Shown here: positions 11,901 through 22,000 of the stretch, piece after piece | How positions within the stretch are numbered: the first letter of the stretch is position 1 | Layout: each line of letters begins with the position of its first letter | NCBI GenBank assembly: GCA_958450365.1 | Contig: CAUEEP010000327.1 | Coordinates: forward strand, 106,308-170,307 | Direction of reading: 5' to 3' | DNA length: 64,000 nucleotides | Origin: Mesorhabditis belari | Taxonomy: Eukaryota > Nematoda > Chromadorea > Rhabditida > Rhabditidae | Program-made: the position numbers and the translations under genes | Notes under the pieces: generated by a model | Told to the model about the DNA's origin: nothing | Databases searched by the model: none | Seen by the model: the letters and a program-made list of their open reading frames with translations, nothing else

Positions 11901-14443
11901 GATTCATATCGAACAAATAAGCAGTAAGGCATAAAGCTCTACCCTGGCGGCAATGGGATGCTTGTCGGTGTCGCTCATTGGTAGAGGTAAGCGAGAGATC
12001 GCAGGTTCGAATCCCGTTGACCTTCGAAATAGGAGTCTCGGAGTTTGGGGACCCTTCCAAATTCCGTGGCGAGTCTCGGAGTTTTCTATTTTACTCTATA
12101 GTCTCGGAGTTAGTCTGGGACTTTTCTATTTTACTCTATAACTCGACTTCCAATTATCAGATCGACTTGTATTCCCAGCCTGAACCCACAAGAGGCCCAG
12201 CGTGTGCAACTAACAAGGAACCGCAAATACAGGTTTCGGAATTATATTTAGTATAGATTCCTCACCCGGTTTCAGCACCCAATAACCAGCAGCTCCGGCA
12301 AACGAAATGAGATAAGAATCGGCTCGTTGTTGGGACTCTTGCAGGACTTTGAGCTCTTGCTTCAGCTCTGCCATCAATTGCACATAGTTTTGACGATCGA
12401 TCTGAATGGGGAAATGATTGCATTTAGGTCCTGCGATTTCTTGTACAAGATTTTCAGTATTTCCGGCGACTTTTGGTAGACTCTTTTTGGTAGATTAGCC
12501 CTCAAGCGCCAAGTTTAACCCAAATGTGTTAAGTGTTATATGAAATATTGAAGCCCTTAATCTTGGCTACATTTACCTTTTAAAAGTTTCCTGATTAGAG
12601 TTATATAAATGATTTTACAAGCCTTTGAATCAGTAGTTGATTCCTCTGCTGCCATTTTTGGCGATTTTCCTTATACAATCGAACTTCTATATAACGATAA
12701 CTTCTATATAACGATAACTTCTATATAACGATGGCTTCTCTGAGTCCCGATAAACGTTTAATGAAATTTCAACAAACAAGCTTCTTATTTAGGAAAATAG
12801 TTCTAGTTTCCATTTCTCTACAACGATTTTTCTTGAAATAAACAAGTTTTTTGTCTAAACAATGTTCTAAATTCAAAAAAAAGAGGAAAGATTGACAGTT
12901 CTTGTTGGCTCAAATATGAATGGGAGTGAGAAATACCAGTTATCGGAAAAGCAAAGTAATCACAATGTTTTAAGAACGCGAAAGATTGTCGGTTCTTTAT
13001 GAAGCGAATTGAAAATCGTGAATGTCCGATGAATAGCTTGAGAATTACCTCAAGAAATTGAATGCAAACTTAGTTAAGTTTAATAGAAAGCTCATTCTCT
13101 TTTCTTTGACAATTGCCCAGCTTATCTTTACTTCATTAAACATCCGAGTGCAATTCTTTCTCCAAAATCCCAAGTCTTTCTGATTCAAGAATTTTATATG
13201 AAGAAAATCGCCAAAAACGCGTGCAGGAGAGGAATCAACTCATTCAAAGGCTTGTAAAATCATTTATATAACTCTAATCAGGAAACTTTTAAAAGGTAAA
13301 TGTAGCCAAGATTAAGGGCTTCAATATTTTAAATAACACTTAACACATTAGGGTTGAACTTGGCGCTTGAGGGCTAATCTACCAAAAAGTCTAATACTGA
13401 ACACTTCGTTGGATTGTCTACGATCAAAAAAGCACATCTCAAAACTGACCTCTTCGCCTTCAACCGCTCCGCCAGTCACCGGGTATTCCCAATCCAAATC
13501 CACTCCATCAAATTTGAAGTTCTCGATCACTTTCCGTATGTTCGCGTTCAGATTTGCTCTTCCCGATTGAGTGGAGGCGATTTTTGAGAAATATTGCGAG
13601 TTCTCCCAGCCACCCACGGCGAATTGCACTTTTAAGTGTGGGTGTCGACGAGCTACCTGAACGAGAATTTGGGAATTTCGTTTTGAAACACAACGTTTCT
13701 TTATTTACCTCAAGTATTCCATTTAGTCGTTGCTGTGCCTTGTTTGAGAGTGTCAATGCACCGTCAGCATCCATTGCAAAAAAGGCGAACACCAAATGGG
13801 TGAGGAGACGAGCCTGGAAAGAAGAAAACAAGATTCAATATATAATATTTAGTTATCATAAAAATCTAGCATTTGAATGGTTATAAAAGGCCAAAAATAT
13901 ATTGATTAGGTTAAAAAAAGCTCAATTTCGCCGATCTTTGCGTTCAGGATCGGCCCTTAAAAAACAGGCACTGTTTGAGTGCCCGTGGTTAGTATTTTGA
14001 TTCCTTACTTGCTGATCGGTGAATGGGACATCACCCCAACTCGTGATATATCCCACAACCCGTCTAGCGCATCCCGCTTGTGAGAGAACATTTGTAAGTA
14101 GAAGTCCTAAACAAGTGAGCGATCAATGAGCTTGACTTCAATGATCTTGACTTCAAGGAGCTTGACTTCAATGATCTTGACTTCAATGCTCTTGATTTCA
14201 AGGAGCTTGACCTCAAGGAGCTTGACTTCAAGAAGCCTGACTTCAAGGAGCTTGACTTCAATGATCTTGACTTCAATGATCTTGACTTCAAGAAGCTTGA
14301 CTTCAATGAGCTTGACTTCAAGGGCTTGACTTCAATGATCAAATCTTTCAACTTCAACTGCTAAGCCCTGTTGCCTAACCATGTAAACCTATGGCTTTAT
14401 AAAAATCACCAAAGCTCAGCAAGCTCAATAATCGCAGAATCAT
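5963..14443 (-). CDS. Chitinase: GH18 catalytic domain plus three hevein-type (CBM18) chitin-binding modules, 17 exons
   Basis: Predicted secreted endochitinase of 640 aa. Exons (minus): 14443-14410, 14106-14009, 13813-13709, 13656-13450, 12401-12266, 11681-11546, 11359-11290, 10277-10161, 9826-9680, 9110-9027, 8969-8865, 8669-8594, 8348-8213, 7632-7491, 7450-7348, 7256-7167, 6099-5963; phases close throughout (1923 nt). The start was chosen because exon 1 plus exon 2 give a hydrophobic signal peptide ([15 protein letters not shown]). GH18 follows: [31 protein letters not shown], the catalytic [10 protein letters not shown] (DxxDxDxE intact), [20 protein letters not shown] and [12 protein letters not shown]. 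The C-terminal third has three cysteine-rich modules of the hevein type ([30 protein letters not shown]), each followed by a CxCxxCVDF stretch. The final exon ends at TAA; AATAAA lies about 55 nt downstream (5910-5905). Known GH18 enzymes cut beta-1,4 chitin; a role in cuticle, eggshell or feeding is inference. The exon 13 donor (GTTGGT) is the weakest junction. Confidence 0.88.
6253..6312 (+). other. tRNA-like B-box sequence
   Basis: GGTCCGGGTTCGACCCTCG matches a tRNA T-arm and polymerase III B box (GGTTCGANNCC) at about 6291-6309. The upstream part has only a poor A box and no acceptor stem pairs, so this is a decayed tRNA-derived sequence and not a tRNA gene. It lies downstream of tandem-like GCTGGTTTAACAGCTG motifs, in the last intron of the chitinase gene. 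Confidence 0.4.
6417..6583. repeat. (CAGA)n imperfect microsatellite
   Basis: An interrupted CAGA repeat with GGCAAATA, ATGGA and ATGCACAG variants, inside the last intron of the chitinase gene. The cysteine-rich open frames on the minus strand are translations of it. Confidence 0.93.
6880..7155. repeat. Two short tandem arrays in a chitinase intron
   Basis: About eight copies of a 14-15 bp unit AATAGCTGGCTCTA (6888-7000), and four copies of an AGATCTAACAGGTAAATCTA-type unit (7090-7155). Both sit between the last two exons. Confidence 0.85.
7725..8525. repeat. 32-bp tandem repeat blocks in a chitinase intron
   Basis: Five or six copies of a unit containing GTGTTAGATCTTTAGC and TTTAAGACTTTAAGCA at 7725-7925, with two more at 8445-8515 in the next intron. 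Each block is followed by the same unique tail (ATCATGCGTCTTG then TTCACT.GTGGAAGAGTGGG at 7925 and 8515). The shared tail shows that the whole block, not just the unit, was duplicated across exon 13. Confidence 0.85.
9198..9522. mobile_element. Short inverted-repeat element with internal 12-bp array
   Basis: The left part (ATAGACTCTGTCAAAAATGATAG) is mirrored at 9500-9522, and GACGCATC...TTTTCGCTAGTT is mirrored by AACTAGCAAAAAACATGGTGCGTC. Inside is a GTGCTAACCCA tandem run at 9247-9312. It sits in an intron of the chitinase gene. Confidence 0.65.
9881..10063. repeat. 20-bp tandem repeat, nine copies
   Basis: The unit CTTTGTAGCTGAACTATCTG occurs nine times with a G/C alternation in the GAACT or CAACT position. 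It lies in the intron between chitinase exons 9 and 8. Confidence 0.95.
10399..11045. repeat. Pair of about 220-bp direct repeats around a short open frame
   Basis: Copy 1 (about 10399-10620) and copy 2 (about 10796-11045) share GTCCATCCA, CAATAGCTTCATAACGTGG, AGGGTTGGCGCATGTG and GTTGAAAGAGCGAGATTGCA. The roughly 175-bp middle is open on the minus strand together with parts of both repeats (10517-10906, 129 codons) and reads [14 protein letters not shown]... I do not recognise it. The layout resembles a tiny LTR pair, but no LTR ends, primer site or retroelement motif is visible. It lies in a chitinase intron. Confidence 0.6.
11962..12022 (+). other. tRNA-like A/B-box module
   Basis: GCTCATTGGTAGAGG resembles a tRNA D-arm (A box) and GCAGGTTCGAATCCCG is a good T-arm/B box. 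The 5' and 3' ends do not pair as an acceptor stem. It is a tRNA-derived relic in an intron of the chitinase gene. Confidence 0.5.
12480..13391. mobile_element. Fold-back element with about 195-bp inverted arms inside the chitinase GH18 region
   Basis: The arms 12480-12675 and 13200-13391 are near-perfect inverted copies; the outer motif is TTTTTGGTAGATTAGCCCTC, and the inner one contains CTTAATCTTGGCTACATTTA. The interior (12676-13200) has three copies of CTTCTATATAACGATAA. The element fills the intron between exons 5 and 4, which encode neighbouring parts of the catalytic barrel. A diverged half-arm lies at about 15040-15185. Confidence 0.85.
14115..14345. repeat. 15-bp tandem repeat in chitinase intron 1
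   Basis: About fifteen copies of GCTTGACTTCAATGA and close variants (GATCTTGACTTCAAG). The serine-, leucine- and lysine-rich open frames on both strands translate this array. Confidence 0.93.
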
Positions 14444-14449
14444 CTCGTC

Positions 14450-15480
14450 ATAGAATGCAGTCCAAAAGAGGGTTCTGGAAAGTTCCAAAGAAAAATGAGA
14501 AGACGAGAAATGGGAAATGGATTCGATGGTGGATGAATGGAATGGATCGGGTGAAATAAAAGACGAAGAAAAGGAGAAGAAGATGAAGAAAAAGATGTTG
14601 TGTCTTCTTCTGATGTTTGTGTTTGGGACACCCGGAGGGGAAAGGAGAAAGAGGGATAGAAGGAGGAGGGGAAGAAGGAGGAGGGAAAGAAGGAGGAGGG
14701 GAAGAAGGAGGAGGGAAAGAAAAGAGATGGGGTTCGTGTCAATCCCCGAAAATGACCGAAAACGAAAAAAAATGAAAGGAGATACAAAAAAGGAGAACCT
14801 ATCCACCGCTATTGGGAGTCTTATGGGTGGAAGATCACAGGTATCACAGGTTAAGGTCAATATTCTAGACCAAATTAGGCCTGACAGTAGGGTTAAGATT
14901 CTAGGTCGGCCCTAATTGAAAGCAATTGACTTTTGCTTTGCTTGGCTTTTTTTTCTGCTAACACTGTTTACAGGATGACCGCGAATTATGGTGACATCTT
15001 TTTTGGAAAAGTTGCTGACAAATGCCTGACTTATTACCAAAGTGTCAAGTGTTATATAGAAAAATAAAGCCCTTAATCTTGGCTACATTTATCTCTTAAA
15101 AGTTTCCCGATTGGATTTATACAACTCATTTTACAAGCTTTTGCATGATCTCTTCTCTCCAGGCTTCTCTCGGCCATTTTTGACACTTTTTTGACTCAAT
15201 ATTTTCATCTAAAACGGGATTTTCTTCAATCAAACGTTTGGTATTTTACTTTAAAAGTACAATTTAATAAAAATATCAACGCTAGAGAAACTTATACAGC
15301 AAGATCTTCTTGTCAAATGGATTTTCGAAAAAGCTCAATTTTCCCTTTTCCGCAATTTCCCCAAATGAACCATTCAATGCTCGATTGGTGCCCTCTAGAC
15401 AGTTATTTGGGAACGCTTTGGTGTTGCCGGGTGGACTCCTCGTTCAAAATATTCGCGAATTTTTACCGTCAAAGAGCTGT
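14450..15480. other. Upstream region of the chitinase gene
   Basis: This is the likely promoter side of the chitinase gene. It holds a purine-rich block of GGAGGAGGGGAAGAA units (14630-14725; the minus strand is pyrimidine-rich) and, at 15040-15185, a diverged partial copy of the arm of the 12480-13391 fold-back element (shared CTTAATCTTGGCTACATTTA). No core promoter motif stands out. Confidence 0.5.
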
Positions 15481-15506
15481 TATTGCATGAGTTTGTCAAT
15501 AGCCCT

Positions 15507-15780
15507 TCAACGCTCGATTGGTGTCCCGTCTAGACAGTTATTTGTACGCTGGGATTCAATACAAGTTCTCTCAAAAACATTCCAAGTTGAATGAGGGAAT
15601 GTAGATGGATCTCGCGACGTTTGTCGCTTGTTTCCAATATAGTTTGTCTCAAACCAAGTGATCACTTTTTCGAAGCGATTATCAACGAGGTCAGCAACTT
15701 TATCCCATGCATCAACCAAATCCACTTCTGGTACAAAAGCGATTGCTTTTAAACGATGAAATTCTTGTCGTATCTATCGC
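15507..15780 (-). pseudogene. MULE-type transposase fragment, copy 1
   Basis: The frame reads FHRLKAIAFVPEVDLVDAWD, then VITWFETNYIG, then STWNVFERTCIESQRTNNCLDG. Hydrophobic core, Y-IG and the W...R-RTNN..EG pattern are characteristic of the C-terminal side of Mutator-like (MULE) transposases. It is a fragment only, with no DDE residues and no start. A second copy lies at 16190-16440. Confidence 0.6.
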
Positions 15781-16189
15781 TCGTGTTTTGAAGTCTTCGT
15801 CGTCGATCGTCGTCTTCGATCGTCTTTATTAATTCAAGCATGAATCTCACATAAAAGTGAGACAACAACTGAGAAACATAATCAGCAAACTACCACAACA
15901 AAAACCATAATCTAGTTAACAAATAAACTAACTAAAAGTTTTTTAGTAACCAAAAAAATAACTAAAACTAAAATTTCATGCAAGAAATTCATCCTATCAA
16001 CAAAATGAGAATATCGCAAAGGTTTTGTCGAGCATCAAACTGGGAACGCTTTAGTGTTGCCGGGTGGACTCCTCGTTCAAAGTATTCGCGAATTTCCTCC
16101 GTCAATATGTATTTGATAAAGTTTTAATTTTTCCAAGACCTTCCAAGCTGTTGGATGAGTTTGTCAATAGCCCTTCAACGCTCGATTGG

Positions 16190-16440
16190 TGTCCCGTCTA
16201 GACAGTTATTTGTATGCTGAGATCCAATACGAGTTCTCTCAAAAACATTCCAAGTTGAATGAGGGAATGTAGGTGCATCTCGCGAGGTTCGTCACTTGTT
16301 TCCAATATAGTTTGTCTCAAACGAGGTGACCACTTTTTCGAAGCGATTATCAACGAGGTCAGCAACTTTATCCATGCATCAACCAAATCCAATCATCGTA
16401 CAAAAGCGATTGCTTTTAAACGATGAAACTCTTGTCGCAG
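16190..16440 (-). pseudogene. MULE-type transposase fragment, copy 2
   Basis: Direct duplicate of 15507-15780; the shared DNA extends at least from CGCTCGATTGGTGTCCCGTC to AAGCAATCGCTTTTGTAC. This copy has in-frame changes (a TGA in the FVPEVD region and a one-base loss at the KVAD position), so it is more decayed. Shared flanking DNA (GTGTTGCCGGGTGGACTCCTCG at 15422 and 16056, in shorter form here) shows that the duplication covered more than the coding fragment. Confidence 0.55.
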
Positions 16441-16605
16441 TGAACTCCAATTGATTTTCAGCTTTGAGTCCTGCAGCTTCTGCGTGTCTTTTGAAGATGA
16501 TGTAAGTAAATGAAAGTAGCAAAGTAGAAAGTAGGAGATTAGAGTGTTCAGCTTCTGCAACAGCTGATGTAAATGAAAGTAGCAACATTTTGAACCCTTT
16601 TCTGT

Positions 16606-17347
16606 TACCCTATTTTCTCTAATAGTAGTGCACCCTGAGCGTCGCCTAAATTGCTCGAAATCTCGAGAACCGCTTATCAGAACCTATCGATGTGGGGTCG
16701 GAAAATGTAGCTGACGATGAGATCTAGTGGGGGATTAGAGTGTTGAGCTTCTGCAAAAGCTTGGAAACCGTAAAATAGTCACCAACTCGGCTCACCGGGG
16801 TGCACTACTATTGGGTTGGGGAGAATGAGTCGGCGCCAAACTTTAAAGGGACTTTTTGCACACATAAAGCCTTCTTTAAACATACGTTTGGTTTGATCAA
16901 AAGGATCCACTATTTCTCTACAAAATCACTTTTGAGAGATTCCACAAAGCTTTTCTTTCGTGGAGTTTATGAACTTCCAAACGCAGCTGGTTAAAATGGC
17001 AAAGAGTCCGACTCATCATTTGAACAGTTTCTTTCACATAAACCTTCTTTGGTGTTTATATAAAAAAGATAGAGCACATTCAATTACTTAAGTTGCCAAA
17101 TTTGCAGGAAGATCCCACCAATGGTTTTTTCTAGATCACAGTTTGTAGTTTTTGTGAAAAAATGGCTTTTTCTTGAGCGGAGGCGCTGTTTGAATTTTCT
17201 TTTAAATGTGATTTTGTAGAGAATTAGTTAACCATTCTACTCATATCAAACGCATATTATTTGACGAAGTCGAATAGAAGTTTTAGACATTTTTTTCATT
17301 TTCGGCGCCGACTCATTCTCCCCAACCCAATATTAGAGCCAATACGG
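16606..17347 (-). mobile_element. 210-bp dispersed element (copy 2), split by a later insertion
   Basis: The inverted copy of the 3746-3957 element runs from 16606 to 16810 and resumes at 17331 (TATTAGAGCC) up to about 17347. The break is exactly the TA at the insertion point of the 16811-17330 element, so removing that insert restores the GTGCACTACTATTAGAG end seen in the other copies. Confidence 0.8.
16811..17330. mobile_element. Mariner-like MITE, 520 bp, TA-flanked
   Basis: Perfect 27-bp inverted ends (TTGGGTTGGGGAGAATGAGT then CGGCGCC) at 16811-16837 and 17304-17330, bounded by TA on both sides (16809-16810, 17331-17332). No transposase remains. The first nine bases equal those of the mariner at 1161, so both were probably moved by related enzymes. 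Confidence 0.92.
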
Positions 17348-18600
17348 TATTCAAATTACGGGTGACACGTTGGTCTATCGCTTTCACCGTTACAGTTTTC
17401 CAAATATTCACAATCATATTTCTAAATATTGATTTTTTTTTAAGTAAATAATGATGCGAGTAAAGTAAAGAGTTAAGTCTGCGTTGCCTCGTTGGCAATA
17501 AATGTTGCGACGAGTATACTGAGATCTGGATGTGGGAATATGTGGGATTTGGAAGTGCAGCTGCTTCAAATCAAACATTATCTGCAATAGTCGTTGCCAG
17601 CAATAGTTGCAACAAGTGAAATCACCATATTTTAAGCTTATTAGCCGATTGTGATACGCAAAAATTTTGTTGCTTTTAATTGAAGAAGATCTTTTAATTA
17701 ATGGAGATTATATATCATAATATTAAAGCATAAAGCTGAAAAAGGTAATCTCTTCCAATGGCAAGTGTTTTAAATTTTAATCTAAAAGTTTAGCTAGTCG
17801 AAAAGCTTTCAAAGCTCTTCGACTAACCGAGAAAATTCAAAGCTTTTCGGCTAGCCGATAAGATTTCAAACTCTTTCGGCTGAAAAACCTTTTCGGCTAC
17901 GACAGATGGATTCTTTAAAGCTTTCTCTGAATCAAAGTCAATCTAAAAGTCAATCTAATTGTTTAGCTAGTCGAAAAGCTTTCAAATCTCTTCGACTAGC
18001 TGAGAAATTTCAAAGCTTTTCGGCTAGCTGATAAGATTTCAAACTCTTTTGGCTGAAAAACCTTTTCGGCTACGACAGATGGAATCTTTAGAGCTTTCTA
18101 GTCAATCTAAAAGTCAATCTGTGGGTGTAAAGTTAATTGTTAGTTTCTGGAGAAGCCCTGGTGCTGTCACTTTTTCTAAAACGAGTGAACTTTCTCGACT
18201 GACTACCGTAAACTTGACTCTAATTTTGATCAAATATATATACTTTTGGCTTGATTTTAAGAGGAAAAAAGGAAATAAAAAATAAAAAATGAATAGATTG
18301 GCTAAAAGTGAAGATAAAGAATCAATTATCGTTAAAATTTTAGTCTCCAAATTTTAGCCTCCAAATTTTAGTCTCCAAACCCTCGTGAGTCATCAGTTTT
18401 CTGTCTCCAACTGGAGTTGTTTATGTTTTTTGTCATCAATGTAACTGGATCCGTAATCAATACATCAATGCAATTATAAAAAACTTTATAACAAACTTTG
18501 AAAACCTTTAAACTAATCAAAAAAAGCCGATTCGCCACTGGAGAGTGGCTAAAATTGAGACTAAGTTTTACTGGAAAGTAAAACAATCCGATTTTCTAGA
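17348..18600. repeat. Gene-free region with a 150-bp tandem duplication
   Basis: The segments 17783-17935 and 17950-18100 are near-identical; both contain GCTAGTCGAAAAGCTTTCAAA, in split form, and CTTTTCGGCTACGACAGATGG. Each copy is itself partly palindromic (GCTAGTCGAAAAGC / GCTTTTCGGCTAGC). The rest is AT-rich with no credible exon. Confidence 0.65.
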
Positions 18601-19040
18601 TATATAAAAACACACAGAATCTGTTAATCCAAAAATCTAATGAGCCTCGTTCTGATGTTCTTGCTTCTCTTTGGACAACTTGCAATGAGAGCAATGGGGT
18701 CGCATCGCGGCTGGGATGTTCGGACCAAAAATGACACCTAGATTGTTCAAGTAGAAATCCTGGAGATTTGTTGGGAAGAATGATGAGAGATGCCAACTAA
18801 AGATTCATTTTTAAGGTTATTATAGTTCTTTTGAATAGTCAAGGAAGTTCAAGGAAGTTCAAGGAAGTCAAGAAAGTTCAAGGAAGGCAAAAAAGCAGGC
18901 TGCCAGCGTCACGCCTAGCATGTATCGGAGGTATTTTGAGATTTGTTGCTGATCGATTTGTCGGTGGAAATTCAGAAATGCTTAGAGCCTGTGCCCAAGA
19001 CTTTGAGCTGGTATCTACGTATCTGATATCCTTTTTCAAC

Positions 19041-22000
19041 TCACACAAGCCACGTGTCCCATCCCATTTTCATCCGCGTCCTACAGTAGACCGAGGTCAC
19101 CGCTTTGACATAGTCGTCAACAACTGAACTTGGGCAATACGATAGATGAATTTTAAGTAAAAGTAGTTTCCAAAAACAAGCCCAGGTTACATCAGAATCC
19201 GGGCCTAGATTTACTATAGATCTAGTTAGCTGAAAGTCTTTGCGTCTCTCAAGAGTCAAATCGAACCGAAATGAACAGAAACAAAGCGAACCAAACCGAA
19301 CCGATACGAACCAAATCAAAGCGAACCGAACCGAACCAAGCCAAACCGAACCCAACCCAACCAAACCGAACCAAATAGAACCGAACCAAACAAAACCAAA
19401 CCAAATCAAACCGAACCAAACCGAATCAAACCAAACCGAACCAAACCAAACCAAACCAAACCGATACGAACCAAATCGAACCGAATCAAACCAAACTAAA
19501 CCGAACCAAACCGAGCCAAACCGAACCTTACCAAACCGATTCGAACCGAATCAAACCGAACCAAACCAAACCAAATCAAACCGAACCAAAACGAACCAAA
19601 CCGAACCAAACTAAACCGTACCGAACCGAACCAAAGCAAAGCAAACCAAACCAAACAGAACCAAACCGAACCGAATCAAGTCAAACCAAACCAAACCAAA
19701 CCGAACCGAATCAAAACGTACCTCTTTTTGTATTCGGACAGGCCATGATCTCGACAGTCATCTTTTGATTTTCGATAACTGAAAGGTGAAAAGTGTTAGA
19801 AAATAAGGTTATCTAAGTTGGATTTTTAGCAGTAAAGGATTCAAACTCTCTTTCACCCACATTTATGCATGAAGTCGTATCCGTATTCCTCTCGGATCTC
19901 TTGTGGGGCTTTGTTGTAATGCTGAAATCAGTTCTTTTTTGCTTTACAAAAACATAAAAGTTTAGAAAGCTTTAATAATATAATATAATAGTATAATAGT
20001 CTAATAGTCTAATAGTTCTTTGTAAACATAAATTCTGACATCCCAATTGCATCGTTCCAAGCGATTCACATCAGTCAAATGTGTCCGCACAAAGCCTGGC
20101 TCGATGATGTAAACCTCGACGCCGAACATTGACAATTCTTTTCTGAAGACTTTTTTGAAGAGCTTACGCAGATTTATGGTATTTTGGTTTTGGCTATTTG
20201 ACAACCTAGAATTGCAAGGAAGGATTGTAAGAAAGGATTGCAAGGAAGGATTTCTACCTCGGATGGATTGCATTAACATCAAGTAACTTAACTATAAGAC
20301 AAGTGTGCAGAAAAGTAGCTCTTTTCTGTGAAATCTTATTTGATGCTTTGATTTTGAATATCTCTGATGCTCTTGTCCTTCCTCTAAAGATCGTTTGTGT
20401 GATAAAAAGGGACGGAGCCCACTTTGGATTCTTTCTCGTTTGGCTTTGACACACTGAACCAACGATTGATTCTATTTTATTGTATTTTCTCGCTAGATTA
20501 GTGATTGTGTTATATTTCGGAATGAATATCTAAATAATCATTGCCCCATCGGTACCCTCTCACGCACTGCACATTTTGGTGCGCAGTCCAACTACGAAAC
20601 CCGGTGAGACCCGATTAGATTAGAGATAAAGATAAAGCGCAGAGATAAAGACTAAAGCTATGGTGTAAAGCTAGATGCGATTACGATAATTGGGCACATT
20701 TTGACGGAGTACTTGCTTTTGGCCTTGCTTGAATGACCTAGCTGATGACCTAAATGACCTAGCTTAGGTGCAGACCTGCCCCACGAATATTCCTGGAACC
20801 AAGCCTGGACCTAGCCCTGACTTTGTTTAGACAGATCTGACCTTTTCAACCGGACCTTGCTCTGGTCCTGATCTTGTCTAGCTTAGAAATCCTAGTACTT
20901 GGGAAATCTCTGCTTTCAGGCTTCCAGTTGTACTTTACCTGACACTTCACCTGACACTTTACCTGACAATATCAGTCCAAGCAGTTGCCGCATGCTTCGT
21001 GAGTGTGTAGGGACCGAGACCGGGGATCGGGCACCGACCCGAGATTGAGGTCACATTCACCAAACGTCCTCTAGAAGAATTTGAAATTTCAAAAATTCAC
21101 TTTCTTCTCACTTCCTCGCTTTCAACATTTTCATCATTCGATTCGCGACTCGTTTGATTCCATAGAAGTTCACCTCCATTGGGTATCGATAGTCGTCACA
21201 GGTTAGCAATTCGTCCACAATGAAACCATTCGAGATACCGGCACTGTTGATCACTGCCCAGAGGCCTAGGTGATATTGATAAGTTTTGATAAAGTCTAGT
21301 AAACTGGCAATGTGGATTGAGCTTGGGTTAAGAGTTTTGAAGGTGTTGCAAAAAAAAGCAAAGCTTAAAAAGCGCAGCAAAGTAGACATGGGCACTATAA
21401 ACTACAAAAATGACAAACTGTCACACTACAAACGCTTCTAACTTGCTTCATAACTGACGGATTGACATGATCTATAGCTCAAAGATAGAGAATCTCAAGA
21501 GCTTTCGAATGGATTAAAGCACACCCAAAAATATTAATTATAATAATAACTCGTAAGAGGAACGCCTCATATGACCGCGTTTGAAGGGACGAGTTTCTGC
21601 AATTTTAAAAAAGTACATAAAATCCTATAGTGAATTTGCTTTCTAGAACTCTTTACAATAATATCAACGTATAGTAGAAAGGCATTCAAAGATTTCCAGA
21701 CATGGACACTAAAAACTATAAACTTAGACTAGAAACGCTTCTAACTTGGTTTAGATTTGTTGGATTGACACGAGCTATAGCTCAAAAGATAGAGGATCTC
21801 AAGAGCTTTCGAATGGAGTAAAGGACATCCAAAAGTATTAATTCTAAAGAAAGTTACAGTGGTTTGTAGCCTGACAAATCGTACTAGTAGTCGAAGCCAT
21901 CGAGTCTGCTTCTAAGTCGCTTTATAACTGCCGGATTGTGATGATCTATAGCTCAAAAAATAGGGGCTCTCAAGAGCTTTGGATTGGATTAAAGCACACT

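Noticed and set aside
14375..14915. Basic/serine-leucine frames upstream of the chitinase start
   Set aside because: They follow a purine-rich repeat and overlap exon 1 of the chitinase gene in other frames; no independent support.
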